From: Baylisascaris procyonis
Lineage: Eukaryota > Nematoda > Chromadorea > Rhabditida > Ascarididae
Direction: 5' to 3'
DNA length: 64,000 nucleotides
NCBI GenBank assembly: GCA_037389465.1
Contig: JAZARR010000197.1
Location: 8,271,501 to 8,335,500 of the forward strand
Shown: positions 28,343-42,100 of the stretch, one piece after another
How the letters are laid out: each line of letters opens with the position of its first letter
Numbering within the stretch: the stretch's first letter is position 1
Position numbers and translations under genes: made by a program
The notes under the pieces: model-generated
What the model was told of the DNA's origin: nothing
The model's database searches: none
What the model saw: the letters and a program-made list of their open reading frames with translations, nothing else

Positions 28343-28594
28343 TCTTAAAATATCTAATGCCACTAAAATATCTTAAAATGACTGACGCCTCTTTTATAAG
28401 TTTCAGAATGACCAACGACCACTTAGAGGTCTTAAAATTACCGATGCCTAATGCAAGGCTTAAAATAATCAACACATTTATATGTCTTAAAATAAACGAC
28501 GTTAATTAGGGGCGTTGAAATGATCGATACCACTTAGAGATATTAAATGATCAACACCGCTCTTATAAATCTTCGAATAACCAGTGTCTCTATC
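28343..28594. repeat. Degenerate 28-30 bp tandem array
   Basis: About nine imperfect units beginning TCTTAAAATGACC or a variant and continuing GACGCCACTTATAGG-like. Unit length drifts between roughly 26 and 31 bp. It abuts the outer end of the foldback-like element. Confidence 0.7.
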
Positions 28595-29240
28595 AAGTTC
28601 AGTAATTCGATATTAAATTAACACATCAGCAGATAAAACCTCGGCTGTCAGATTCACTAATTAAATAGGTAAAACCTCGGCTGTCAGTTTACTAATTAAA
28701 TAGGTAAAACCCGGCTGTCAGGTTCACTAATAAAAACGGAAACAGTTCATTGGACACAAGAAGTGAATAATATTGGGTAATCTTCATAGATGGTGCCAAC
28801 AAAGCAAAAAATGTTCTAAAATACGAAAAAGACTGTAAAATAACCTTGACAATTTCGAGGTCTATGCCTTGAATCGATTGCTTAAAAAGAAAAAGAAGAA
28901 ATGCGCGGAAAACGGCTGGTGTGTTGAATCAAACTCGAATTAGTAAACCTGACAGCCGAGGTTTTACCTATTTAATTAGTGAACCTGACAGCCGAGGTTT
29001 TACCTATTTAATTAGTGAACCTGACAGCCGAGGTTTCACCTATTTAATTAGTGAACCTGACAGCCGAGGTTTACCTATTTAATTAGTGAACCTGACAGCC
29101 GAGGTTTTACCTATTTAATTACTGAACTTGACAGCCGAGGTTTTACCTATTTAATTACTGAACTTGACAGCCGAGGTTTTATCTGGTGATGTGTTGATTT
29201 AATATCGAATTACTGAACTTGACAGCCGAGGTTTTACCTA
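28595..29240. mobile_element. Foldback-like element: inverted repeats built of a 36-bp minisatellite
   Basis: The left arm (28595-28732) has three minus-oriented units and the right arm (about 28939-29240) has eight plus-oriented units of a 36-bp repeat centred on CTGACAGCCGAGGTTTTACC. The outer ~57 bp of the left arm (AAGTTCAGTAATTCGATATT onward, 28595-28651) is the reverse complement of 29164-29220 with about four mismatches. A unique spacer (28733-28938) without coding capacity separates the arms. Long inverted repeats made of tandem subrepeats are the known architecture of Foldback-type DNA elements. I find no clear target-site duplication and no transposase. Confidence 0.6.
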
Positions 29241-30206
29241 TCTGGCTAAACAGTCTCAAAATTCTAATTTAAAAATTAATAACATTAAAGGCAACTTAAC
29301 AAACAAAAAGAATAATGATCAATTCGATACAAAAATACAAAGAAGTGCATTACTAGTAAACTGCAACCGAATGTAACTGAACTCTACACAGTTATTTCCT
29401 ATATTTCACCTATTTTATTACTAGTTATATGAAAGAATGAAAGGCATCTGCCTTGATACTATGCCAAAATGAGTAAACCTCAGGGTCGAATTTATTGATA
29501 TATCCGGCCAAACACTAAGCGAAGCTCAAAAACATAGTTACCATATAAAACCGAAATGTACACAGAGCCCCCTCTTAGTTTCTTTATTTGTTGATCGTTT
29601 TCAACTAGCGTTCCAAATGAGTCCATTCTTTTATACACTTGCAACTTTATTACAGATTAAATATCACTAATAGATGGCTCACATAACACGGCTATAGTGG
29701 TCATTCTAAGAGTGACCACTACAGTCAATTTGAAACATCTAGAGCTAATCAGTGGAATTATTTTAGCACACCATTTAAGCGAAACAACCGGTGCGGTCAG
29801 CGTATATATAGAAATTGAATCAGCTTGTAAGTCTGGTCCTTGCGAATTTATTGCTGTGGAAGAGAAAGGTCAAAGAAACGAGATTCTATCTCGTACCGTC
29901 CAATAACTATACGATGATTTGATCGCAAACTCATCACTAAAACCCTAGCAATTAATACTAGCTTTATTTACGGTGATTACCAATTCACCTCCTTCTATAT
30001 CGTCACCGACTCCAGTAGATAAAATTGCTTGTTTATATCAATATTTATTTCGAAAATTGTAGAATAACGTTAAATTTTGCTTCGTTGATTTAAAAAGATA
30101 ATATTACATAACCATCGAATGAAACAAAGTTTTTCGATCAACAATCAAACAAAACTTTCATATGCAATAGTTATATCGTTATGTTAATATTCCATTCATC
30201 GTTTAG
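29241..30206. other. Intergenic sequence with a short perfect palindrome
   Basis: No supported gene. At 29695-29721 the arms TAGTGGTCA and TGACCACTA flank a 9-nt loop whose own ends can pair with one wobble. A 69-residue plus frame at 29697-29906 is probably chance. Confidence 0.5.
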
Positions 30207-32292
30207 TATTAGTTCCTGCTGGATCGGTTTAAACACTGCTCCGACCAGACTCTTTGGCCTCGTTCTACCGAGTCACTCCGACCAGCAGCATCATACAGAT
30301 GAGGGCGGTGGAGCAAGTCCGGATTCCCATCTTAAGTGGAATATGCATGAACCGACTCGTCAGCACTCGATGGGGAGGAGAGGCCAGCTGTTGGTAACAA
30401 ATCTCAAAAGACCAACATGACTGTATCTGTATTTAATGTGGACTCAACATGCATAAGTGCAGAAACTGGCGAAACAACGAGCTGAACGCAGAGCGAATAT
30501 CGGCGAGGGTACAACGATCATAGGTAAGCTGAATATTTAACAAACAAACAATATTTGAATATAATAACCAATTATCAAACACTATATTCCGATTGCCCAA
30601 TACCTGAAATCCTAACCTTTAATAAGTTCAAAAATCTGGAATTTATTTAAAAAAATATTATTTGATAATCAAATCGTAATGCATTGCTTTCTTTATAAAA
30701 CATGATGCGATGAATGCTAAATTAGCCTAATCATTAATGGAAGAATTAAACAATGATAAGCAATAAAAATAAACAACGACCAATATTGAGGATAAACCGA
30801 TTGTTTTCAAAAAAAAATTGCATTTCTAACGAAAACATGATGCATTTCAAATAAAAATCACTAATATTTGCTTGCAAATGATCTGCTAGAAATAAAGATG
30901 TGCTATACTCAACTCTCATCGCAGACAACTTTAACATCAGCATATCCATTCTTCAACGAACGTTATTCCCTTCCTCTTCACGTAGAACCATAGGCGGATT
31001 CGATCTTGCGATCTCTTATTTACTAATCGAGAGATTAACCGAATACGCTATTGCAAATTTGACCGCTTATTTCAGTGCGTAGATTCTCATTTACCGCTCG
31101 AAATTAACCGAATATATTTACAAATATTTCGTTTATGTAAAGGAAAATTTACAACGATAAGAAGCATTCAAATCTTATTCTCAACACTATTAACAACCCA
31201 TTCAAAGCACCTCAATTTTCTGGATTGATCATTTTAGAAAAGATAAGTACCAAAAGCATTGGTCAATTAATGTAGAAAAAATATATATATAATAAAATTG
31301 ATTACAATTTATCATAGAATGGGCCACACAAATAATATAACCATGAAAAAGAAATGCAAAATTAAATAAACGACGAAGATATTGATGAAGCACTTATGAA
31401 ATAAAAGAAGAGTAATTTATAACCTGGGCATAACAATTACCTGATGCAATATAACAATCATATTTGAAAAAAAAATATACATTTTCGTTACTTATGAATT
31501 TGAAATTTTACTTGAAAATGTTGAGAAAAAATTTTTTGATGAGAAATTTTTTCTTTGCATTAATAAAAAAAAAAAATTCAAAAAAGGTACTAAACAAACA
31601 TTTGAATAACACAGAACATAGTCACCTTCAATCGTTATTGCAAGCGCCATTCTTCTCTCACCACCCCCATCCATCCTCGCAACCCACATCTAATTCCCAA
31701 CGAACTCGTACTCCACACTCTTATCACCTCCACGGACATAGGAACAGCTTATATCTTCTACTACTGGGCCAACAGTAGACTTCAAAAACATTCAAGCACT
31801 TTGAACACGAAATATTCAAACAAAAGTTACAAATTCAAATTCTATCAATATATCGAATATTCCTCTCGCTGCTAAACTCACTGTACAACACATTCCAGCT
31901 CTTCATCAATAAAGCTCTTCCCCTTGCTCAAAAATTCTTCAAACCAATTTCTCTGAATAATTAATTTTCTCCTTTTTTTTTTATAAAAAATGCAATTTTT
32001 TGGACTTAGAAGGTAGACAGTAAATTAAAAAATAGAAGTAGATAAAAATGAATCTTAAATAAATACTAAATAAATAAATAACTTCATTGAGTTTGCACAA
32101 TGCTCGAGAATATACAACATCTAATGATCCATTCAGCATAAAACACTTCCTGCCGCTGATCAAAGTTAGAACACTAGGTTCCTTTCATATGTACATTTAG
32201 CGGCACTGGCAACTTACAGCCACCCCCACGGGGAGCTCAAAAATGGGCACAGAGTAATGAATAGGTACTATCACCCAGATAAGGTGAAATAG
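30207..32292 (+). CDS. Unrecognised gene candidate, several weak exons
   Basis: The best-supported piece is 30207-30393 spliced through a ~79-bp intron (GTAACA...GTGCAG) to 30473-30533, which ends at a good donor (ATAG|GTAAGC). The joined frame stays open and reads ...SHSDQQHHTDEGGGASPDSH... and then KLAKQRAERRANIGEGTTII. In the same phase follow 30925-31082 (open to a stop) and possibly an exon from 31615, His/Ser/Pro-rich, ending at a stop at 31778. In another frame, 31615-31774 plus 32201-32292 also join in phase and end ...RYYHPDKVK and stop. Both readings cannot be right. No domain is recognised, so the existence of the gene is uncertain. It would be convergent with nuclear factor I. Confidence 0.3.
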
Positions 32293-33158
32293 AAGGTCAT
32301 TGAAGTCTTTAAATTCCCCTACTTCCTGCACTTATGGTTTAATCTCCCTCATGCTAATAGACACCATCTCCCACGAATCCAACCAGCCTAGAATATCAAA
32401 AACAGCGATTTTCCATCCTTAACGATAGGCATCTATCTGTTGGTAAAATAAATTTATAGTTGAAAAATGCTGAATATTATGTAATAAAAAATTGAAGATG
32501 ACCAATAAAAATGAAAATTTAGGAAGTGAAAATCAACAAAATAACATATAATAATAATGCTGCATCGGAATGCACTTCAACAAAATTTTTTAAAACAACG
32601 ATTCGATGAGAAAATACTTTCAATAATTGCATTCAAAACAATACTTGCAACTACAATACTACATTGAAAATGCTAATGCCAATGAAACCATCTAGCGAAG
32701 TCTCACAGATCACTGTTGCTTGTTTTCTCTCTCTCTCTCATTGACCTTAACTCTTCTACTCTCTCAATCCCTACCTTACTACAGCTCAACTCATTCATTA
32801 CCTGGATAGGTCTCTCTCCACCTCACTCTTAAATGAATGTCATTTCTTTTTGCTAAAAGAGAACTCCTAACTCCAAAATGAGTGAATAAACAAAAATATT
32901 TTATTAACTCTCATCGCATTTCAACTCAATTCCCACAAATATTTAAAGTTTTCTCACACTACTATTTATAATAATTTCGAACTTGATGTGAATTAAACCG
33001 ACTTCAATCTAGTGTATAATAATCTAGCAAGAACACTATACAGCTCCACAGAAACCTCTGGAGCTTTTAGAAAAAGGGTAATAACACATGATGACAACAA
33101 TTCCGAACTACTTCACCACTCTAATATTTAGAATATACCTACGTCCGGAAAAGTACTA
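32293..33158. other. Region between convergent genes, 3' flank of nuclear factor I
   Basis: AT-rich, with a CT dinucleotide run near 32728-32740. TTTATT on the plus strand at about 32899-32904 reads AATAAA on the minus strand and could be a polyadenylation signal for nuclear factor I. Confidence 0.4.
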
Positions 33159-36100
33159 TCATTTGGCTGGGAATTCAGAAAGGGTACTGGTGGAGCGAGA
33201 GTTCGAGCTAGTCGATGTTGAGCTTGAGCTACCACGCGACGAAGTTGGTGAGCTCGAAGTGGAGCCTTTATTGCTATGTTGAACATCACCTGTTGTCGAG
33301 TCCGGTAGTGTTCTCATCTGCAAATTTTTGAGATATCTGAAGTAATTCATCCAGCATCCTTCGATATTAAAAGCAGCAAGTATTAAGAAAAGCGATCCCC
33401 AATCGAGAGCATTACGTCAACGTGAATTGGGAAAAGGTAACCTGACAATGAGCGTCGCTCAACCATCACACTGACCATATGATACCCGTGGCTGATGATC
33501 TCTAATAATAAAGTTTCCAGTCTATGCCTACCCTCCCTCCCCTTTCCATAAAAATACAAGACCAAAACCATTCAAAAAGCTGAGGAGCAGCAACCAATAA
33601 ACCACCCAGGTGGGCTCACTCTATTTAACGCCGGTGGAAAGTCGGACATTTGACACTAATATCCCACCCACCTCGACAATCTACGCTAAATGGAACAAAA
33701 CGACTGAGCAATTTATGATGAAAGAATTGGTGCGGTCACAAAAAAGTAACTAAAGAGTTGAACAACAAGGAATTTTGTTTCACAAACACTGATAAGAAAA
33801 TAAACATAGAACAACGGCTCTGAGCTAAACAAACAATGAGAAATAAAAGTGAAATTCAACTGCAAAGTTATCAGTGCGCCAATATATCTCCATATATTCG
33901 TATGCTGCGTACACCTGTCTGGCATCAGAACTAAATCCCAGCCAACGATTAAATAATATAAATATAGAAAAAAACTTTTAAAAAAAGTTGGCAAAATGAA
34001 TTAAAATTATAAATACATTTGAAAGTAATATATCTTCCTAAAATAAACGAATCGAATATATTAGCAATGAACCTTCTAAGTGCAAGATAATATAATAAGC
34101 ATGTATCACCTAGCACAATATAGTACATATTCCGTGCAAAAATATTCCTAACACTAAAATTTTTAAGTTGATTATGCGAGAGATAGGAATGATTCCTCAA
34201 TGATAAGCATACAAGAAAATAAGATCCCATATTTCAGATACATTATATATGACCCAAGCGCTAAAACCACATACCATGAGTTGTTCGTTATTGGTTGTTG
34301 AATCGACAACTGGAGACGTAGCAGTAGGAGTCTGTGAAGTTATCAACGCATTTGTGGGTGGTGTCAGCAATGATATCACACCTGGTATTGATGCCGAACC
34401 ACTGCAAAACGTTCATTCTTACTCTATCACGCGTCCTTTACATGCACCACTGTCTTTGTCCAATTTGGTTGACAGTGAAACCAATGGTTAGAGGGGGGAG
34501 GGGGAGGGGAAAGTTGTCTTGGGAAAGCTGGAATGAGATAAAAAAGGGGAAATATGGGTGCGATGACGTCATAATCATAGTGGGAAACATAATCAAAGCC
34601 AATATGACAGGGCCTCATTTTCTTATTTTTCTCTTAAATCCAACCATCACAAACATTCAAAACGTTTAAAAACTGAAGCTGACATGTGAGAGCGGAAGTG
34701 AAGGAGGTGGGATCCGTACGTCATCCTCGTCGACCTTTCCGGGTTTTTTCCAAGGATCCAATGGAAAGAAGCGGGGAACAAGAAGTACTTGAGAGGCAGT
34801 TGTTTCATAGGTTTGCTTAAAAATTATGAAAAAACGGTGGTCTAAGCAAGGTTCCAAGACAAAAAAAATATAGAGAAGGAACTAATGCGTCTTCTTTTCC
34901 AGGACACCTCACTTTTGAAATGCTGATTTAGTGGATATGAAAGCCAAATAGGTTTGTCAATAGAACATTTAAAACAAGGTTTGGCCCTACAAAGCCTAGG
35001 AATGTGTTAGATGAGTTGGAAGTGGGGAAAAATAAGGATCATTCAACCATATCCTATGAAATTCCTCGACGATCAGCTACCTCGGCAACTATACAATACT
35101 CTGGCTATAACCAATAGTTCTTCGACCTTTCCGATTTCATCAAAAACACACATTACCTGCACTTATAGTCTTGAAGTAAACACTAAGAGCTTCCATTCGT
35201 ACAAATTGTTCCATAACATTTCCATGCGATAAACATGTCGCCTTACATTCCTATATGACAAAAACATAAAAATTAGCTGATGCAACAGAGCAATTAATTA
35301 TCTTAGTTTTCTTTTCAAAGCAATTCGCCAAACGAATACGTACTTCAAAAGGGGGGGGGATTATATACAGAAAACTACGATAAACTAAACTCATTCTGCA
35401 GTTCGCAAATTGAAATAAAAAAAGAGTTCACCTTGAATTCGATGAATCAGACCTTGTCTCCGTATTGTTTTGAGAATTCAACAATTGCAAATGCACGTTA
35501 TGACTATGCGGAGAGCGGCTGTTCTCATTGAAATAATTCAAAAACTGATTCGACACTGAAAACTCATTGTCATACAAAACATTTCAGCTACTCAATGGTC
35601 ATATGCTAGTGTCGAAAATAGATGAAGAAATTGAAAAATTTCGTTCAAAAATATCGACAAAAATCCCCTCATTTTTCCCTCTGAGTAAATCTTCGTAACC
35701 TGAAATTAGACAGAGAGCTTAGGAACTTATCAGTTGTTGCTTAATGATATTTCCACATGCAATTACCTACCCCACCCACACATATTTATTTTCAGTTGTA
35801 TCGAATTTCCCAAGGACATATGTACCCGTTTAATAATCCACTTAAACCATATCAACAAAACTTTGCAACTTTATGTGCTTGAAAGAATTGCACAAACTTA
35901 CATAGGCAGCACAATTCTAAGAACTTCTATTTTTTTGTCCCGTTTGTTACTACACCGAATATTCTGCAGTTTTTGCAAATCCTGAATTTCATGGATCGTC
36001 GGCCCTTCCCTACCTTCCATCTTTGCGCATTCCACTATTGAAATATTGCACAGCTAGAAAGTATTAAAACAAAATAATGGAACATTCAATAACTAAACGT

Positions 36101-39100
36101 ACCTTCTCTCAGCAAAACTTGTTCGCCACCAGTGGCGTTACCACCTGAAGCGGTGATGACTGTCTGAATCAGATGCGAGTATTCCTCGTCAGTTAGAGGC
36201 CCTCTTGACGAGGTTCCCCCACCCGGAATCGGAGTTCCAATTGCCGATGTGGCTCCTCCAGCTGCCATCGCTATTGGTACAGGTGTACCGCGAGGAGTCG
36301 TTAATGGGCTTCCAAGCGATGAAATAAATGGCACCGGCGATGGCATCGCCGAACTACATGCACTGTTCAATAATTGCTGCTGAAAATATAAATGTAATAA
36401 ACATCTGCTAAGATTTTTACAGCTAAAATTTTAAGTATAAAAAAATTGAAATCATGAATTAATTACAATTGTTTTTGTAATGCGTCGCATTCTAAAAAAA
36501 AATAAAATGCAACACAATAAGTCCCTTCCTATCATACCAACGCTCGACCATGACCTCAGAAAAATAACATTTGAGGGCCACATCCACCACAATATTTAAT
36601 AAAATATTAATCCCCATTGCCTCTACCAGAAGGCCAATATCAGCCAAAATTCCAGCCTTAAAACATTAGCAAACACTACCCCAAAGAATTCATAAAGTGT
36701 AGGGAAATCGGCCGAATAGAAATAAAGTTCACCCTCAGTCATGTCCTTATACTAAGATAACGTGCAATGGACAACAACAAAAGTCTGTCACTGAGCTAAA
36801 ACTAGAAAGCACATTTACCTGATGCGAAACGATGCTACTTGTTGCTGCAGCTTCCCTTGCAGCTGCAGCTGCAGCTGCTGCACTGCTTGCATCACTGAGT
36901 TGCTGAACAAGAGGTGCCCTCGATGCGGCCACAATCGGTCGAGGTGTCACCAACAACTAAACAAGTAAGCTTCAAATAGTAACACTCACACCAATAACAG
37001 CAGTTTAAAAACTTTCCCACTGAAGCAACCTCGTACACGCCGATAAATCAGCTTCTGCCATAAGTCTCGAACCTGACCAGCACAGAAAATAGTTTCACGT
37101 TATAAAAACCTCACTCGATGCTGCACCATAACCCATACTGCACCAATAGGATCAAATCTGTATCTTCCCGGATTTTCGTATCAAAAACCCTCAGGGATAT
37201 AAGCAGATCTTAGGACCACAAATTCCTGAAGTTTCTAAACCTATACTTGTGAATTAAATTCTATCATCGTCATCAGAGTGTAATAAAAAGTTGACATTAA
37301 AATTTTGCACGAAATGATGCATAACTAACCTGAGGGTTATCGGGTTTCGAGATGAATTCGCGTACAGGTTGGTCAAGAAGGGCAACTTTTTGTGCGAGTT
37401 TCGTCTCCACATCCGTTATGGTAGCCGCCTGTTGTTGCTGTTGAAGCACTAGTTTTCGTCCTTGAAGTAGGACCGCATGTGATGAACCTCCCGAAACAAG
37501 ACTCACCGATGCACCTCCCCCGTTACCTGTGCCTCCTTCATTCTGGCTCTCGATACTGTGCAAGATTGAACTGCAAAGAAGAGTTGCGTAGCCACAAGCA
37601 AAAGGCATACAGTGACGAACTAATAACCACATACAGAGTAAAGGATAAAAACATGATAGTTCAGCTAGTAGAGCAGGGCATCCGTAAATTTAATTTGAAG
37701 GTTCGAATCATATATGTGAATAGAAATATACAACCCATCATTCCCCGTTTAAAGGTAAGACCTCGTTTCGTCTGAATCATAAACAACTTTATTAAAACAA
37801 ACTGTTCAGTTTGCATTCTATAGGTTAGATTTTGAGTATTGCTCACTCAATCTGCGCGTTAATTGATAGATCAAGTCTTCCCTAAAAAACCCATTCGTTA
37901 ATCAAATAAACGAACCATACAAATGCTGATACAATCTATTTTAAAACATCCTATCTTGCATTTGCATGCCTTATATTTCCTACGTGTTCCTCTGTTTTAT
38001 GCTTTCTGCGTATGTTCCTTTACTTCATATATTTCTTGAAAATGACTGCTTCATATAAAACTCTATTTTTTATAGTTATTTGTGAACAAGTACGGCAATT
38101 TAGTAAAAAATAAAATAAAACCGTTGCCGATGTTGCAACATGTTCATGAGAAATTCCCTCAGGCTATAAACGTCTTAAGCTTTCAGGAGCCGCTTATCAA
38201 GGAAGAGAGGGACCTTTTCTAAAATTTCGGTGGCTACCGACAATTGCGCCTCAAGAATATGAAAACAACTTCTTTTGAATTATATAGGGGAAATTGGAGA
38301 GATCTAAAGAAAACAGGAATGAGATACTTCCTTCTGCCAAAAATTACGAACAGATGTTTACCTGCTTGAATGAGAGAATCAAAAAAAAAAAAAAACGAGA
38401 GAAAGATAAGAGTACGTGATCCCAAGTAGATCACTCACCTATCCCTCATCTTCTGCATTAAAAGCACTCCTATAACCTGCCTCGTCTCCTATATCACCTT
38501 AAACTTCTTGAAACAGCACTTCTAACTGATACAACTTATTCTGCACACATTTAAGTTTTCAAGTGAAACCTGAAATATAAATTGCTCAAATAAACCTAAA
38601 ATATCTATTTAAAAAAACATACGTAAAGCTGACAATATCGCCACTAGCGGTAGTAAACTTGGTAGGACTGCCATGATACGATTCGGCGACGTCTGGACGA
38701 CGAACCGATGTGGCAACATTCGAGTGTGTCACTATATAAGGAGTATGAAGATTCGTTACCATCGCACCATTTCCCACCGCCAGTGATGTTGATGGTTCTC
38801 TTGTTAGCACAGGAGTATGAGGTCGTTTCCTTTAAAGGCGCTACTTGGTTATAAAACCACAAATTTTGTGTGGTAGAAGGAATTTACGACTTCATAACAT
38901 TCGGTCAGCGATATCATCGCAGATAACACTTGCCAATGCATCTCGAAACGGTAGTTCAGAGATGGGCAAACGTTGCGCTTATGAAAAACGACTAGACGTT
39001 ATAGGCATCTTATTTTTACTTTATAAAGAGCTGCCCGATATAAAAGCCCATTTCAAAGGCATAAAGGAAATGGAGCATACGCCTAGAAAAAAAATTAAAA

Positions 39101-42100
39101 AGAACAATAGAAACGACTCTATTCCCCTTGAAAAATTTGAAAGCCACCACAACCAATTATTTTAGATGCCATCTCACAAACTTGTTTTCCTACATAGAAA
39201 AGCTAGTTGCAGATTTATTTTCCTTCCATACCCTTTGTAAAACAATCGTCTCATCTCTTCTGCATCTCAAATTAAACTCTTCAGATTAATGTAAGTAGTA
39301 GTGACCAATAGCAGTGACCAACAGTAGTGACCAATAGTAGTGACCAACCTTATCGTCAGAATAGGAGCACGTGCCAAGACAACTCCATCCGAACACGACG
39401 AAACAGTTGGCAAAGATCGTCCACTCGATGACGTCAAAGCAGCAGAAAGCACTGACGCAAGTGTTGCATCTGAAAGAAGAAAATTTCATTTCATCGCATC
39501 TCACTGCGCCATCTCATCTTGGAGGCGATCAACTGTAATGACAATGCAATAGTTGAATAGAGTCTCTACAGATGGGAAGGGGATGGTCAGTCTACAACAA
39601 TAAAATAGCTGTTATATCCCCTTCTTAATATAAAATTTGCACATATAGTATAGCCAGAACCTAAGAGTGGACCAGGAGTGGATATTGTCCAATATATACT
39701 ACTTGAAGATTTCATACATTTTTGGCAAACTAAAATATGTAAGCTTTGTCGTCCATTAATTAACAAATAAATCTTTGTTACATTTTAGCTAATATGCACA
39801 GGTGAATACGTACAACTGAATAATAGAAAAAAAACATAAAACTCAATAGTTGAATGAGACATTGCATTCATCTTCGCCAGAAATTCCTTTCCATGGAGAT
39901 TATTTGATAAGTCCTTTTAGTTTTTATTTGTGGCCGTAAAAAAATAGCACTGATTTAATGCAGTACGTAACTTTGCATCAACTAGCCCCTCATATTTTTG
40001 CCCGACAAGTACTTCATTACCTGTTCATTATCGACAAACTTAGCTGACCTTAGCTCGAGTGCCAAACAAAAACAATACACCTGTTCCTACCAGCTATGCC
40101 AGTTAACGAAACGAAAATTTTCAGCGTTACAATTGCCGCATAAGTTTAGCGACGTAGTGATAGATAACCGTTTTTAATGACGAAATATTTAAATAAAACT
40201 TATATCGTTTTCTAATCACAATTAATATAAATAATTTCTACATTTTTAGTATGCAATCGAGATTTAGAAAAATTAAGGTAAATTCCACAAAAATGAAAAT
40301 TCGAATTAAAAAATATTTAGATATATAATTTGAAAAAAGAAAGAAAAGAATTTATAATGTTCACTAAGAACATCGGAAGTATTTCCCTTGTGCACTTATC
40401 GAATTGGTAGAGTCCAACAACAGCAAAGATAATGTGCTTTTTTTATTTAAAAAAACATTTTTTATTTTTCATTTAAAATTTTCATAAAATTATTTTCATT
40501 TAAATTTCATAAAAGATTGTATGTTTGTTTAAGTTTCAACCTTCAGTTCAACTATCGATACACTTTTTTCGATGTTTCATCGAAAAGCATCACATTTTCA
40601 TTCATCAATTCTAGATTAGAGTTAGCCCCCCCTCCCCTAACCTCTCTTTTCAGAAATAAATTAAGGGATGAGAATTTTTCTAAAAAGTCTTATTTTAGAA
40701 ATTCAGAATTCAAAAATTTAGCGAGAAACAAAATTGTTTTCAAAATTTACGGTTGAAAGAAAATCCCAATCAACGCCACTCAACCTATACAGAAAAAAAA
40801 AGAAGGGAAATTTCAGCACTATCTATACCACTACGATAAAAAAATTCCTTTAAAAATTGCTTTAGACTCTAAACAGTCATAACGCCACTAATCTACCAAT
40901 TGTATTCTATTTTATTTTGAAATATGATGTGGTTGAACTCTGTGCACACAAGGAAATTCTTCCGATATTCTTTTTATTATGAAAGCATTATCCAATAAAA
41001 CATCGAGAACCTCGCGTAACTTTGAAAAATAGGTTAGCTTGGAGGGGTGACCGAGGGGAGGGGGGGTAGACCAATGGCTTACCATTGCTTCTGATCCAAA
41101 ATTCTGGAACTCTCTAATGCCAACAACGACACACAAATGCAAAATAGACTATTGAGTAGGGGTAGTAGGAATGAATCAATAAATAAGCAGGTAATAAGAG
41201 AATCACTACAAAAAATCCCACTATCTTAGTCATTGTTATTCATATACTACAAATTAGCCTCAATATTTCATCGAAAAATCGTATAGGTATTATCATATAA
41301 GTATATTTAATTGCTTATTATTAAATAGTTCCAAAACTCCTCATTAAACAATAAAACATAAAAATAAACACCAATAATCACAAAGTAATAGTTGAAGGTC
41401 TCCAAAAAACTCAATGAGTCAGTCAACGTCTAGCAAATATGAAGAAACAATTTTCCAATAGACGCATAAGTTTTTTTTGGTAATAATATTACATTTATTG
41501 CCCATATACAAGCGAAGTTTTTGGATTGGTATCCTGGACGTAAAAGGATGAAAAGGTGGAATAGGGGAGTGGGGGAGATAAAATAATTCAAGTAAGGACG
41601 ATATTTTAAACGAATAAAAGATAATAAATCGTATCCGCACGTTCAGATCTCTCGTATTCCATTAATGAAAATCCTTTCAAAAGAGCAGTATTAAACTCCT
41701 ATCATGTTGCAAACAACACCTCAACAAAAACAACGCTTGTGCCCACATACCAACGACCATAGACAAAATATACACCGATAATATACAGCTTACACAACAT
41801 AATTTTGCATCTCGAATAAAATAATGCAAGAGAAGACCAACTGTTTAAGCGATTCGCTGACAGCCGTCCCACTTGCTGTCTAATTCAGGCCTATCATTCT
41901 CAAGCTTGGACTAAGCCTTTGCTTCATTAAAGCATTAAATATTTATATTTGCCAAAGTTGCAGTTGTCTGCATGATAACGAACAATTAAAAAATGAAGCC
42001 AATTACGTCTGCTAAACTTCAGCAAGCAAAGCCATCTAATGATCACTTGTTGCATCTCCCACCTTGTTAAGCATGACCACCGAAGATGACTGGGAGAGGG

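Noticed and set aside
36000..36036. Micro-exon of NFI with ECAKMEG
   Set aside because: Phase would fit, but exon 15 joins exon 16 directly with strong sites; too short to support.
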